Shown here: in pieces, positions 25,566 to 64,000 of the stretch
How the letters are laid out: the number at the start of each line of letters is the position of its first letter
Numbering within the stretch: position 1 is the stretch's first letter
NCBI RefSeq assembly: GCF_027596085.1
Contig: NC_072472.1
Coordinates: 24,421,791 to 24,485,790, forward strand
Direction: 5' to 3'
Source of the DNA: Anoplopoma fimbria
Taxonomy: Eukaryota > Chordata > Actinopteri > Perciformes > Anoplopomatidae
Length of the DNA stretch: 64,000 nucleotides
The notes under the pieces: model-generated
Seen by the model: only the letters and a program-made list of their open reading frames with translations
Databases searched by the model: none
What the model was told of the DNA's origin: nothing
Program-made: the position numbers and the translations under genes

Positions 25566-27786
25566 AAAAAGTAACGAGTGTTTATGAATTAGTATGCATT
25601 TATATTGAGTATTTAATAAAGAGTGAAAGCTGGACTTGTTATCTGGCTACAGCTCACCAGAGTGAATTAGAGTAAGCTGCAGCAGGTTTTCTAAAGACAG
25701 TGAAAGGAATGGATAGAGATCACTGAGGGATGTTCTGCCTCTGAGGGATTTGGAGGGCACTGAGTATCACTCCCAGCAGAAAAGATAGATGGCTTCTCAT
25801 TTTCAGCAGCAACAGATTAATCCTCTGCAGGTCCACATCATCACGGATTTCTAGAATTGTGGTATTGAAAGCTCTGAATGGGGATTTGAGGGTCGATGGA
25901 AGATGGGCCGCATTGTGTTCATCTTCTATTTTAACCCTTTCAGCCGCTCTTTGCTATCCCTTCCGGTCTCGGCGCAACTAAGTCCCTCTAAAAATAGAGG
26001 ATCAACTAGTAGCAGGTCTGACCACTTGGACCACTGGAGGTTGGAGCCACCACCTGAAATATATAGAGTAGTGCATAAATCTGCAGATCGGTATTCATGT
26101 TTCTGTTGGAGAGGGCGGCGATCATTGGCCGGTCTGTCCTTGTTAGAGGGACCGTTGTCAGGCGACATTTCTAGGATTCCAGGAAGGTCAGCCATGCTGG
26201 AAGCTGCAGACTCATTGTCAGTCTGTGAGTAGAGGAGAAATAATTGGCTCACCCAACTTGCCAGTTTGCACTCTTATATCCTGTGTAATCCTGGGCTTAT
26301 TATTGCCAGAGGCGGCCAACCTCAGAGAGGTTGGCCCTGGATTTGTTTGGGATTTTCCCAGACTGTATTTCTGTGCAGTCAGATTGATCGGCGCTCGTGT
26401 AGCCTGTGTCCAGCCTGTCTAGCCTAGGGGAGCCCGGTTCCTCAATCACACAACATTAATTGGCTATACAAGAACGGCTTTAACAGTGGCGTGTTAATCC
26501 TGCGGATTGAATTAAAGAGTTCCAGCGATTAATCTGTGACAGGTGAAAACACAGAAAATGTATTTGTACTGGGAAAGGACTGCAATTACAGTGTTTGGTC
26601 TTGTGTGTTTAAAGCTAGATTTTGTGGTGGTGGTTTTGTTGACAGACATGAACTTCCTGTGCCATATTAATAATAGAGTTTGTGTGAGCCTAGACCTGGG
26701 CTTTTTTGGCTTTGGGTATTTAGCACGTAACAGGACGTGGTTGTTGATTTTCACATATGCCCGTTTGTTGTACACACGCTTTAGTGTTTTCCACTTAACG
26801 CACACAAAGGCAGGATGAAGCTATATAGTCCTTTGGTGGAGTTTGATATCAATAAGAGACCTATACTTGTTTTTTTCTGAACCCACAATAACCTAGAAGT
26901 ACTTACAAATGAACCTTTTCTGATCTGGCACTGCTATGTTTAATGGGGAATTCACCAATTTCACACTACTAAGTCCCTTTACAGGTGTTGGGTTTTTTTC
27001 AGCAGAAAAACAACTTGATTAGGTTTAGGGAAACGTTGTGGTTCGGGTTAAGATTACAGCTGTTTTAAGGTAATGGGACCTTTGATGTTATGGTTACATT
27101 TCTAACCACTTTGCAACGGTTAGGAACGACCACAGCTGATGTGTCAGCACTGAAGAAAGGTCTGTCTCCACATTATCATTCTGCTATAGGGGAAACAAAA
27201 TGCTCTTGTTTGTATTTCTTTATACCAATCACAATTGTCTGATGCTCTGGAGGACAGTCAACTAAAAACACCAATCACAGCTTACTTTTCATTGGAACAT
27301 TCATGTTTGCAGACCAAAACACATGATTTTAAATTAACTAAATTAGTATTTCAAATCTATTGTTTACTATGGATTTTCTTTTCACTTTGTTCAAAGACGA
27401 AGTTAATTTTAAGTGTCAAAGGTCAGGATGATGAGTTTTTACCAGTAAATGGATCACCACTGTGCTCCTGGTGCTGCTCACGGTTGTGATGTGGTGATTA
27501 GCAATGACTCTGAAGAGACCATTTAGAGACTGATGTGTCGTCCTGACTCTGTTGTTGCCTCAAAGAATAAGCCGTCCTTGACACAAAATATATTCATCAG
27601 CCTTGGTAGTGCTGAGAGTTTCCCTTGATCACTTTTGATGTCTGATTACTAAGTTCTCTCACCATCTCTAGAGGCCCTTAAGATGCTGCACACACTGCTC
27701 CATATGAATGATGCTCGCTCAGTCAAAGATGATGAGGCATAATCACTGTGTGCCACCACAACAGCAGGAACATGGGGAAACGCTAA

Positions 27787-27789
<3 letters not shown>

Positions 27790-27845
<56 letters not shown>

Positions 27846-27851
27846 GTGTGG
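27790..27851. repeat. (GT)n microsatellite
   Basis: About 30 GT units with one GC near the end. Confidence 0.96.
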
Positions 27852-29325
27852 GGCTGTTGAGTGGGCCGCAGTGCACAATAGCCATGCAAATCCAAGCAGC
27901 TGTACTGTAGGCTTGCTCGTTCATGCATCGAGAGAAGCCAGTTCCCTCTCCTTCCTCGGCAGTTAATGTGACCTATCCTTTGTTTAAGTCAGATGAAATG
28001 TGACAGATGGAGGAGTGGGCCTGATCAACCTGTGGGCAGAGGGAGAGGGAAGCAGCAGGAAAGAAAAACCGCTTTAGTGTGAAAGTTATTATTACTATTG
28101 ATATTAAAAGGACGTATGTGTTGGTTTGGGCTGATTGTGGACTGTAATTAAAAAAAGGATAAGTGCCAGTGAGAATGGTGCCTGTAGGTTGTAAAACCTT
28201 GCAGTAAATGTTCGCTGTCATCACTGAAAATGAACCAAATGCTCACAGCCTTATATAATTGCATTAGTTGAGATTTTTATTATCGCTTCATTTCCACCAA
28301 GCCAAGACTGTGAAATACTGCTTGGGGAGCACTGACTCCTCGTTATTTTGCAATTGCCTTAAAATGGTCACACATTAAGAAAAGATAGTGTGATATGGGC
28401 AGGTTTGTGACGTTTATATCATTACATTTGCACTCATGGTCTCCCGTTTTAAAAACCTATACTGGTCAAACTGTGACTCTAATGTGCTTAAATGTTCTAT
28501 TTAGTAGATGTCAAAGTGCAAATGAGGTTAACTTAATAGCAGTGCCCTTTTTTTAGCCAGAAGATTATTCCTGACTTTTTTCCTTTAATAAACTTTTTTT
28601 TTTTTAAGCAGAGAATAGTGGATATAAAGCTGTGTATAGCCAGTGAGTGCAGTGTAGTGTTGAAGTCTATCATAAGGGTCCCTCTGGCCCTGAAAATAAA
28701 TCTTGATCACCGAGATGCAAATGGCAGCCTTCAGAGTGCCAGGCAGAACAGAACAAAACACACAGAGATCCAACAGTCTGATGTATGCACACTGCCTCAG
28801 CATGAGTGGGACTGTAAATGTTCATAATTTGGTCTTCTGGGGGATGTGAAGAGTGGGGTTCAAGGCTAAGATTGGCTGATGACATTTACTTAGTGTGATA
28901 ACTGTATATTTCCTTGCAGTACGTTTTAAAGGTCTGTGTATAATAATGATGGACTGTGAAAAGAAAACTGAAACACACAGCAAAGAAAGCGAGACCGTGA
29001 AGTGCATCCAATGCAAATTTGCCAAAAATGAATGCAAATAAACCATCCTGCAACATGACTACTCACAATTTTCATGCCTTTCAACGTATGAGGTCACGTT
29101 CAGAATACGGCCAAAACTATGGATTATTTTCATTATTTATTAATCTACTCAAAGCAGAAGAAGGAGAGCTAGTTAGCATTAGCTGTTAGCGACAAGTGGG
29201 AGGCACAGTCCTGCTTGGCTTAATCAAGAAGCTAAAAGCTAACGTTAACGGAGGTTGCATTGAGTTACATTATGATGCATTTAAGGTCCAATCCATAAAA
29301 ATCTGGATGTATTGAAATGTGGCAT

Positions 29326-29575
29326 CATCAGGTAAAAATTCAGATTTGTCCTATACTTGTATGCAAATACCTGCAAAAATAGTGACATTTCCATCAATCT
29401 AGGCGGTACTTTATGTTCTGTGCTAATTAGCAAATGTTAACATGCTAAGAAGCACGTAAGTATTCGCATTACTTAACACAAAGAACACTTATGGCTGATG
29501 GGAATTTCATTAGTTTAGCAGGTATTTGGTCCTAAACCAAAGTATTGGACATATTAAAACCTGACCATGGCGCTA
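29326..29575. repeat. Fold-back repeat made of two inverted family A segments
   Basis: The arm at 29326-29417 reads 'caggtaaaaattcagatttg...' and the arm at 29476-29575 is its reverse complement with moderate divergence. For example, 'caaatacctgcaaaaatagt' pairs with the complement of 'ttagtttagcaggtatttgg'. The 58-bp middle contains 'ctaattagcaaatgttaaca'. The transcript could fold into a long hairpin. Confidence 0.7.
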
Positions 29576-29769
29576 AATGCAAAGGTGAGGGATTTCCAAT
29601 TTTTTGGGGGGGTTCAAATCTTTTTAAATTTAGTTTTGGGACAGAAACTTGGCTTGAATAAAGTTGTTTGAAGGAGATGTTATAGATTTTTTTTTTAAAG
29701 CACCGGTATTTGATCTGTACTCTGTATCTGCTGACAGACCTTTTTATGTTGTTTAAATTTAGAGGACAT

Positions 29770-29975
29770 TTATTATTATAAATTATTTCCTCAATCGATT
29801 AGTCGTTTGGTTTATGGAACAACAGAAAACAGTGAAAAATGTTCATCATAACTTTAATTGTGCTGTAACACTAGAAAAAGCAGCAAATATTCCTAATTGA
29901 GAGGCTTGAACCATCAAAATGTAGCGCTTTTCTAAATGATTAACTGATACCTCAAAATAGTTGATAATAAATCAG
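29770..29975 (+). repeat. Dispersed repeat family E, fragment
   Basis: 'Tcaatcgattagtcgtttgg', 'acagtgaaaaatgttcatca' and 'gaaaaagcagcaaat' match the blocks seen at about 23440 and (reversed) 11590. Confidence 0.55.
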
Positions 29976-31494
29976 TTTTGATTGAGGGATCATAAAAAAC
30001 AAATGTATCCTTCCTTGTTTCTTGTTACACAAGCATCATATCTTTAGAACTTACCTGAAAAACCTGATAAAAGAAACACATTACAAATTTCAACATGTTT
30101 TTCATGTGTTTTCACAAATGCATCATCATTGCAGTGCTGATTGTCTTCCAATCCCATCGTTGTAATCAGCGAACAATCAAAGCTGATTGCTTTTGATCCC
30201 GCTGAGCAAAGAGGTGCCCCTTACCTTAACTATTCAGTTTCAAAGCTGATTATAAGTTGGGATGAGAGACGGCAAAGAAGACATTTACTGCAGCCTCCCG
30301 TCAAAGGCAGAGAGCACCAAACCTATGCTTTCCACATAAAGCCATGCCCTCAGCTCTCGACATCTCTCTGTACTGCAGTTACATACATAAACACTGTTAT
30401 ACAGAAGACAAATCACTGCAGGTCTGAAGGTCAGACGCTTGTATTGGCTAAACTAGAAGGCTTTTAGTTCTCTGTTGAATATACAATAGTGCTTTGCCTG
30501 TTCTTTGCACTTTGTCAAGGCAGCCAGAAGAGGTAAAGAAAATCACCAGGACCAATATAAATGAACAAGTCGATGAACGATGTTCTTTGGGTGCGTTAGG
30601 GTTCCATGCTTCTCTGCTTCTTTCTTTCCCAGCAAATAAAGGATTTCATTTTTGATTTTGAGCCATGGTCGTCTGTTTGTGCTGTCTGCACACAACAACA
30701 TGATGACGGAGACAAATAAAAGCCAGGTTAAGGGTGAAAGTGGTTCACTAATGGAGCCAAATGGAATCTTTTGTTCGCCCTCTACAGCCCACTCTCTCCT
30801 CTTACTGTAATTGGCTCTGCCGCAGCTTCTCCGTCCAAACTAGTTGAAAGACTGCTGCTATTGAAAGCACTTCATAGTCAGATGGGCTTTTCAAGCTCCT
30901 CTCTGATTAAATCAATCCATTTTCTTCTTTCTCACTTTGTTTACCTCATTAAAGATGTTGCACAATCAATAACGATATTCACAAAGTCGCGCATATAAAG
31001 TATATAAATATTGAAAGTGGTAAACTTTGTTTGCAAAATATCTGAATTATCTGTTTGTGTTCCTTTTTGAAGGTAGTTTGATCATGCAGATAAGACCATC
31101 AAGCATTTTGACTTTTATTCAATGACCCAAAAGTAATTCATTTAAACAGCTCTGGCAGTGGCAAAAATGTATATATAAATATACCTGAGTATTTGAGCAT
31201 TACTGGGAGATGGGAAATGTGTTAAAGCTGGAAAATGATGAGTGATCTGGTGTGTGAATTTCCTGGTGGTGGATATCAAGGTTGAAATGAAATGAACATT
31301 ACTCCTCTTCCTTTGCTCCAAAAATATATACAGTTATAAAATAAAGAAAAGAGTGGATCTTTGACACAATGCTACAGCTTCAAATATTGCTGTTGCAGCT
31401 TTTATAGAAAGAAAATTAATAGTTCGACCATGCATGAACCTTGGCTTATTCTAAGAGTGTGTCAGTCACAATTTGCAATTATGTAATATGGAGG

Positions 31495-32190
31495 GGGCAG
31501 AAATAGACGATCCGATACAATTTTTTCCTTCTCGGTACTGAACAAAACCTGAACGTGCGTATCAGCAGACACTGAGTACCGATACCTGTGCGTTAAAAAA
31601 CAAAAAAAGTTAAACGGGTCATAATTCTTTCTACTTTATATTGCTGTTAACACCTCCCTCAAACAGCTGTCTTTATGTTAAGTTTCCTTTCAAAACCAAA
31701 ATTTCACAAATTTACATTTGAACACGTAGTAATTTACCTTGGCAAAATATATTTTTTTCTCAATGAGCCTTTAATGCATCAAAATGTCACTCAATTTAAC
31801 CTCCCTATGTTAGCTGTTAGATCTTTTGTTTAGCTCCGCAGGACTGTGCTGCCCACCAGCTGCTAACTACTAACAGCTAACATTAACTAGCTATTCTATG
31901 TTGATTTCAACATGGATTTGTTTTGCAAAATGTAGCATTATCAGGGAAATATATGGTGCACAAGATTGTTTAACCACAGATGTGCAGTAGTAGTTTGCAG
32001 ATGTGCAGTAGGGATCAGGTAGCGAGTGACGTGTTCTTGTTGTTGTTCCTGTGTAGCGTAAATAAGCTGATGCATGATAACGTAATATCTGTTTTGGTGC
32101 ATAGACCTGCCTACTCGCCGATACCCGATCCAGCATTTTAGGCGGTGCTGGAGGCTATTCAGATAATGGTATCGGTATCATAACAACTCT
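31495..32190. repeat. Dispersed repeat with CCGATAC motifs (family D)
   Basis: The left end has 'cgatccgatacaattttttc' and 'gagtaccgatacctgtgcg'; the right end has 'cgccgatacccgatccagca' and 'atggtatcggtatcat'. Similar wording recurs at about 36866-37205 ('ataccggtagcgattcctgg', 'aatggtatcggatacc', 'gatccagctttttag'). No coding frame is seen, and the boundaries are approximate. Confidence 0.45.
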
Positions 32191-32594
32191 AGGCAAAAGT
32201 GTTTAATTTCATCGAAAACATTTGAAGATGATGGATGGATGCAGTGGAATATTGTTGACCTAATTTAAAAAATGTCCTCCATAATGACAGTGTGTGGTTA
32301 CCTGCTTCTGCAAACAAATAAAAGTCTGAAATTGATAACCTGACTACTGCTGCTCCTCCACCTCCCCCTCCTACCAGGATATTGCTCAGCGGCCTGAAAG
32401 GGGCTGCAGTGGAGAGCAACCCGGTTTCAAGAGACAGACAATCACTCGTTGTGATAAGAATTAGCAAAATATGATGGCTCCTTTTTTCGTTTTTTTTTTC
32501 TCCAAATGAGTCAAGATTCGAACAATCCCCCTCGTACTGAGGGTTGAAGAGCTATTTTCTGCACTCACAATTTACATAGATTTCATAACAATCA

Positions 32595-32712
<118 letters not shown>

Positions 32713-33068
32713 TGTGCGTGTGCTTGTGCTTCCTGACACACAACGCTGAACATAGGACATTCAGGTCAAGCCATTATTCTTGTATGAATGGTGAATTCAT
32801 TGATATTTTTGTAATCAATCAGTTATTGATGAAACCTACCAGTTTATTTTCTCATTGCTTTTAGTAGTAATATTACAGGTGACATGTCTGTGCTCATTTT
32901 AATGCCTGCAAATCATCCTTCTCCACCAAGTTCAGTTTTTATGCTTCAGTTCCTCATGTCTTTCTTTAAATCTGCTGACTTTGTGTGTTAACATACGTTC
33001 CAGCCCATTTAAAAACTATTCCTGTTCCCCTCAGGATGAATTTGTTGATTCTTAAACTTTTCATTCAG

Positions 33069-33504
33069 CGCCATATTCAGGTTTTATTTTGTTAAAAACT
33101 TTGGTGTCTGACCAAATACCGACTAAACTAGTGACATCCCCGTCAACCACTGTTCCTCTTTGTGTTCAGTAATGCAATTATTTACATGCATCGTAGCACG
33201 CTAACATTTGCTTATCAGAAGAAAACACAAAGTACAGCCTAGATTGATGGGAATTTTCATCTGATGATTGCACTAAGTTAAGGTGTCACCAATGGATCAT
33301 GTACCTGCGTGGACCATGAATGCCGTTATGAATTAGCATGGCAATCCATCCAATAGTTGTTGAGACATTTCTTTGAAAACCATGCACGTTAATGTCATGG
33401 TGGCTCTCGGAGAAAAGTCGGTAGATCGCCGATATTGTTCCCATTCATCCTCATGGAGAACTAAGTGTCTTTAAAATCTAAATTGCAATCCATCCAATAG
33501 TTCA
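33069..33504. repeat. Family A repeat, sense then antisense segments
   Basis: 33069-33174 is in sense ('gaccaaataccgactaaact'). From about 33225 the sequence is antisense ('aacacaaagtacagcctaga', then 'ggcaatccatccaatagttg'). It is interrupted at 33505 by another element, and the family A antisense wording resumes at about 33872 ('agatatttcagtctggacc'). Confidence 0.65.
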
Positions 33505-33871
33505 AGGGCCAGTGTGTAACATTTAGGGGGATCCATAAGTAGATATGGAATATATTATTCATAACTAATGTTTTTCTCCCCTGAAACTAAAAATAATCGT
33601 GTTTTTGTTAGCTTAGAATGTACCCTTCATATCTACATCGGGAGCTGAGCGAGTGCTCTTCCCAGGGTCCACCATGTTGCACCTGTGTCAAACCATGGTA
33701 CCGCAAACTGATTTCTGACTTCCGTTGCTGCTAAAGTTATAGAGGTTTTGCACTTGATGGCTCATATTTCAGCAATCTTGGAAAAGGAGCAGTTATCAGC
33801 GGGGTATGCAGTTAGTCGCAGTCTGCAACCACACCGCTTGATGACACCAAACCCTACATACTGTCCCTTTA
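33505..33871 (+). mobile_element. MITE-like element (family C) nested in family A
   Basis: The left end 'aagggccagtgtgtaacat' and the right end 'catactgtccctttaa' form an imperfect terminal inverted repeat. The interior has 'ttagcttagaatgtaccctt' and 'caccatgttgcacc'. On either side the family A sequence is continuous ('ccaatccatccaatagtt' left, 'gagatatttcag'-like right), so this is a nested insertion. Related copies are at 21000-21118 and 50130-50355. Confidence 0.75.
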
Positions 33872-35228
33872 AGATATTTCAGTCTGGACCGTCTGATCCA
33901 CAGCATTAGGTCCATATGAGATGGGCAACGTTGACCTCACAAGTTCTAGGCGGCCCCAGTTTTTAGAGCCAGGCGCCTCAGTTGCTTTGCACCAACCGCA
34001 AGACCCAGGGCATGATGGGAAACGCCTGTTTGTCGCCTGATCAAAGATTTCTGTGTAATTGTGATATTTAAGACTAGATCTCAAAACATCTTCTGTGGCT
34101 CAGACAAGCCTAAAGCCACCCCTAGGGCTATGCAACCATGGCACAGAATGTGATACACTGCAGTTGGTATGAAGCCATGGCTGTGCTAATGGATTAAAGA
34201 GTGTGACCCTCCTGGACAAAGTGGAACACTGTGTTATTTTTGAATATGAGGCTCTACCTTCCTGACACACTTCAGGAATAGCATAACATGGCCTATTTAC
34301 TGACCACCTCTTGTCAAATGGCCACAGAACGGACTTTATACTTGGCAGAAGAAAACAAACGCCACACTTATTCCTCTTGATTCCGACTGTTACATGGATG
34401 GAGGCCACTTGAATGCCTGTGCTTGTCCTTGGATGGCTGGGCATGAGCTCACTTTGCCTATCTGTGTCCTTCCATCTGCAGAACAAAACCTGAACCAGAT
34501 GTACGAGAGATCTTTGATCTGTGGCAATCTGCCGCTGACTTGATTTTCATTAGAGATGAAAGAGAAACGGCACAATAAATAAATCCTGCTTAAATATCTG
34601 GGTATATGTACACACAATCAGTTGTTTGCACAAGTGCATTTCTTTGTGTGTCAGTCCAACCGCAAGCATTTCATGGGCATTCAGGGAGCTGTGAGCAAAG
34701 GCATAGAGCAGAATTAGCTCTGCAGCATTTGGGTTGGGTTTTTATCTGGGGGACATTTATTTCAATTTATGAGAGCTTGTCTACTGTAAGTAACCGGACC
34801 CGCAAGACCACCCACAGAGAGAGAGATGGCATTTCCTCTTTTATCTGACTGCCTGATTAAACTCAAATCTCACAGGTGCTCTCACTGCGGGGGAAATGGC
34901 CATCCAGACATCTGTGATAGAATTCAAAGGTTTTCATTTCTCTGGCGTGTATTTGTTCATGTTTTACAAAGGGTTTAACCTGAGCCAGGCCATACTACAA
35001 TGATAGCAAAAATATCTCATCCATACAGGATTAGTAGTGTACAGTTGATAAAACTGCTTGTAATGTGTATATGATTACCAAGAATGTGATGAGCCCGTTA
35101 AGCCGAATGTTATTGGGCTACAACAATTAAATAAACTTACTTACCTGTTACATAGCCGTAAACACCTGAAAAAAATATATTTAAGCTAAACCATGTGATT
35201 AGGTGTAGCATCCCAATATCCTCTAAAC

Positions 35229-36518
35229 CAGGGGTGCCCACACTTTTTCGGCTTGTGAGCTACTTTTAAAATGACCAAGTCAAAATGATCTACCGACATT
35301 AAAAATGCTAAATATTTATTTATTTATTTATTTATATACTGAGTATACTTTATATTTACAATATACAGTATGTTGGCGTACCTTGCATAACTGCATGAAC
35401 TCTTATGGCACAATACAATTCCGTACATTTTTGGTCATTACCTTACTCTGATGACTTGCACTGAATGGAATCAGCCAGGGTTGCATAGTCCGGACAGTAG
35501 CTGCTGGTAGCCAGCCTCAAGCAGACTTCCAAATGATCATCAGTCATGGTGGAACGGCATTTGGACTTAATAATCTTCATGTGGGAAAAGGCTGACTCAC
35601 ATAAATAAGTAGAGCCGAATAATGCAGTCAAGAAGGTAGCACATTTCCTCATGCTTAGGTACTTTTCCTCTGTGAGTAAGTTCCAAAACTGTCCATGAGC
35701 CCTGGACTTCAGCTGAATGTCAGCCTGTAGTGTCAAAATCTCATCCTCCACTCCAGACGAGTTCAGGTGAAACAGCGTTGCAATTTTTGATGCGAGTGAA
35801 TCAACCTCAATATCTTCCCGAAATAGGTAGCACATAAATGAAGCGACTGTCAAACTCTGACAGACAAACTAAAAAAAACATGACTAGTGTCAAGTTGCGC
35901 ACACGCCTTCCGTTGCGTCTCCAGCTCAAACGCGAGGTTTTGGAAGTTCCCCAAATCATGGCACTGCAGCTTTGAGGACAGATGTTGCATTTTTCGTTTG
36001 AACGCATTAACTGAGCTGATCATATTGACCACGGTTTTGTCTTTTCCTTGCAGCTCTAAATTAAGCTCATTCAACATGTTGGTCAGATCAGTTAAAAATG
36101 CCAAGTCTAGCGGCCACTAATCGTTTAGCTGGTTGTATTCTGCATGTTTAACGACAAGGAGAAACTCCTTTATCTCCGGACAGAGCTCTGGAAATCTCTG
36201 CAGGAATTTCCCCCTACTAAGCCATCTCACATCAGTTTGTAGCAAGAACTCAGAGTGGTCGCAGTCAGCCTTCTCCAGATGCGCACGGAACAGCTGTCTT
36301 TGAAGAGCTCTCGCTCGACTAGAACAGGCGATCTTCGTTGCCACATCCATTATCTCTTTCATGTTTAGCATTTTTGCGCATAATGCTTGTTTGTGTATTA
36401 TGCAGTAGTCAGAGAGAATTCTACAAGCATACTGTGGAGTTCTGTCTCCTCTGCGCAGTGAATAAAGCTCATCTGAACCAGCCACTGAATTGGACCTTAA
36501 GAAACTTTTCTTCGACAC
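35229..36518 (-). pseudogene. Broken hAT-family transposase, one terminal inverted repeat kept
   Basis: On the minus strand three segments read as one hAT transposase of the ZBED/GTF2IRD2-like group. 36518-36120 contains QTDVRWLSRGKFLQRF; 36116-35850 continues the same frame after a single TAG (36117-36119) and contains LTDLTNMLNELN; 35853-35443, in another frame, ends with the hATC dimerisation region (STYLCESAFSHMKI, MTDDHLEVCLRLA). The terminal sequence CAGGGGTGCCCACACTTTTT begins at 35229. The N-terminal half and the other end are missing, and family A sequence follows at about 36530. It lies antisense in camkk1 intron 1. Confidence 0.85.
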
Positions 36519-36529
36519 TGTGAAGCACT

Positions 36530-36630
36530 TTGGTCCTATTTGGTACTATTAGATGGATTGCCATGAAATATATTTCATTGGGATTCATGGTACCCAGAGG
36601 ATGTACCCAAAGACCCCAATCACACCAAAG
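36530..36630 (+). repeat. Dispersed repeat family A, short fragment
   Basis: 'Agatggattgccatgaaata' followed by 'catggtacccagaggatgta', as in the copy at 24668. It abuts the truncated hAT relic. Confidence 0.6.
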
Positions 36631-36865
36631 CTCCATGTCTGCATTGGATCCATTTTTTCCTTGCTCTTTACATTTGATTGCCTGGTTGCGCATGCATGCA
36701 CGCACCCACGATCCATAGGCTCATCAGCTGTTTTGCCCATCTCGCTTAGCCAAGGGGCGTTTTTGAAGCTTTGCGTCTGCTGCAACGCGTCTCGGTGTGA
36801 TCGGGGCCTAATGACTTTGGTACCAAATTGGTACAGACAACAGATGCAGCAATCCGACTTTTTCA

Positions 36866-37470
36866 TTCCTAATACCGGTAGCGATTCCTGGGCTTTGGGT
36901 AGCAGCCGATACCGAATACTGATCTGAGACCAGTGTTCGATTAATAAACTGTTTGCCTCACCGTGTGGAAGGAGCTGAGATCATTGTTTTATGTGTAAGG
37001 CAACATCGGGCTTGACTTCATCATTGCTTTACTAACTTTGTAAAACAAAATGTTACAATTAAGGACATGGATATTAATTTACTAAATTGTTATTTATTTA
37101 AGTAATGGTATCGGATACCAGATGGCCCTATTGTCACTGATGCTTGATCCAGCTTTTTAGTCTGTATTGGACCAATATCCAATGGCAGTATCTAGTACAG
37201 ACATTTATGTTCCCCTCTAGGCTGAATTGTAATAACTAAGTTTTCATTTAGCAACATCAGAAGGTTTTAATGTGTCCAGTTGTTTTAGGTTTATGACTTT
37301 ATGATTAGTGCTAATAAGTCAATGTTGGCATGCTAAAGATTGCAAAAATGGTAAACATGATACCTGCTAGACATGTTAACATCGTCATTGTGAGCATGTT
37401 AGCATGCTGACCTTAGCATTTAGCTCGAAGCCAGCATATCCTCACAGAGCCACTATCATTGCTGTATTGT
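36866..37470 (+). repeat. Family D fragment followed by family A fragment
   Basis: 36866-37205 shares the CCGATAC and 'gatccagctttttag' wording with 31495-32190. 37195-37470 is the family A 3' part ('gtgagcatgttagcatgctg', 'agcatttagctcgaagccag'). The family A end is about 160 bp upstream of the camkk1 start-codon exon. Confidence 0.55.
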
Positions 37471-37633
37471 TGTAATTATGTGAGGGAAAAAACCCAATGT
37501 GTGAATCTAGTTGAGTTTGACAAGAATTTGACGGTTCAGAATGATTTCTCTTGATCCCAATGTATATATATTGTACAACAACTCCTCTTCTTGCAGCTGA
37601 CTGAGATCACAGACTGTCTTTTTGTCTCTCCAG

Positions 37634-37755
37634 CTCTGGTGGGACGCTGAGCGTGGCGCCCGGAGGCAGGCTCAGGTCACGTTGATGCTGGAGGAAGCTC
37701 CCCAGTACTCTCCCCGCCATCTGCTCCTGCGCCGCCCCCCACCTCCCCGCCCGCC
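37634..37755 (+). other. camkk1: camkk1 5' UTR part of start-codon exon, with overlapping upstream ORF
   Basis: The exon starts after 'ctttttgtctctccag' (AG 37632-37633). An in-frame TGA at 37648-37650 closes the main frame upstream, and no in-frame ATG lies between it and 37756. A separate ATG at 37685 opens a 26-codon upstream ORF in another frame, rich in Pro and Arg, whose TGA (37763-37765) lies inside the main coding sequence. The upstream ATG has a poor context (T at -3, C at +4). Confidence 0.75.
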
Positions 37756-63919
<26,164 letters not shown>

Positions 63920-64000
63920 CACTTTGTGCAGCTCAGTCCGGCACGCTGTCTGTCCAGCATCTACCAGCCGCCGCGCCCATCATCCTCATCTTTTTAGACT

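Noticed and set aside
25903..26232. 109-codon open frame on the plus strand with an overlapping minus-strand frame
   Set aside because: No domain, no splice context and no codon bias that I can see; probably chance.

Overview
The window is nuclear DNA of a bony fish, probably a spiny-rayed (percomorph) teleost. The evidence is vertebrate exon-intron structure, two recognisable vertebrate genes, long CA/GT microsatellites, and several dispersed repeat types I recognise as common in percomorph genomes (recognised from memory, not searched). No bacterial features, CRISPR arrays or plasmid parts are present.

Layout. 1-8440 holds the 3' end of an atp2a3-like gene (SERCA3 calcium pump, + strand): the penultimate coding exon, the terminal coding exon and a probable long 3' UTR. 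The penultimate exon occurs twice, at 780-897 and 4131-4248, around a 100-N gap. The stretch 657-3900 is a low-quality second rendering of 4001 to about 7860, so the duplication is most likely an assembly artefact. About 8440-13960 is intergenic and repeat-rich. From a CpG-rich candidate first exon (about 13970-14256) to the right edge lies camkk1 (calcium/calmodulin-dependent protein kinase kinase 1, + strand). Its intron 1 is about 23 kb. Its 15 coding exons (37756-63919) give about 489 residues, with a complete kinase domain, the RP-rich insert typical of CaMKKs, and the autoinhibitory/calmodulin-binding segment.

How the genes relate. SERCA3 pumps cytosolic calcium into the ER; CaMKK1 is switched on by calcium-calmodulin and phosphorylates CaMKI, CaMKIV and AMPK. 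In human the order on 17p13 is ATP2A3, P2RX1, CAMKK1, all in one direction. Here atp2a3 and camkk1 are in the same order and direction, but no P2RX1 exon is visible between them.

The introns and spacer carry a tRNA-derived SINE pair in inverted orientation, a broken hAT transposase, a hAT-like non-autonomous element with a near-intact target duplication, at least three MITE-like families, fold-back repeats, a 32-bp minisatellite and very large CA/GT arrays. I found no previously undescribed system. The most useful observations are the false duplication, a GC-AG intron in camkk1, stop codons built into the two last camkk1 donor sites, an upstream ORF that ends on the camkk1 start, and complementary CA and GT arrays flanking the exon with the catalytic lysine.
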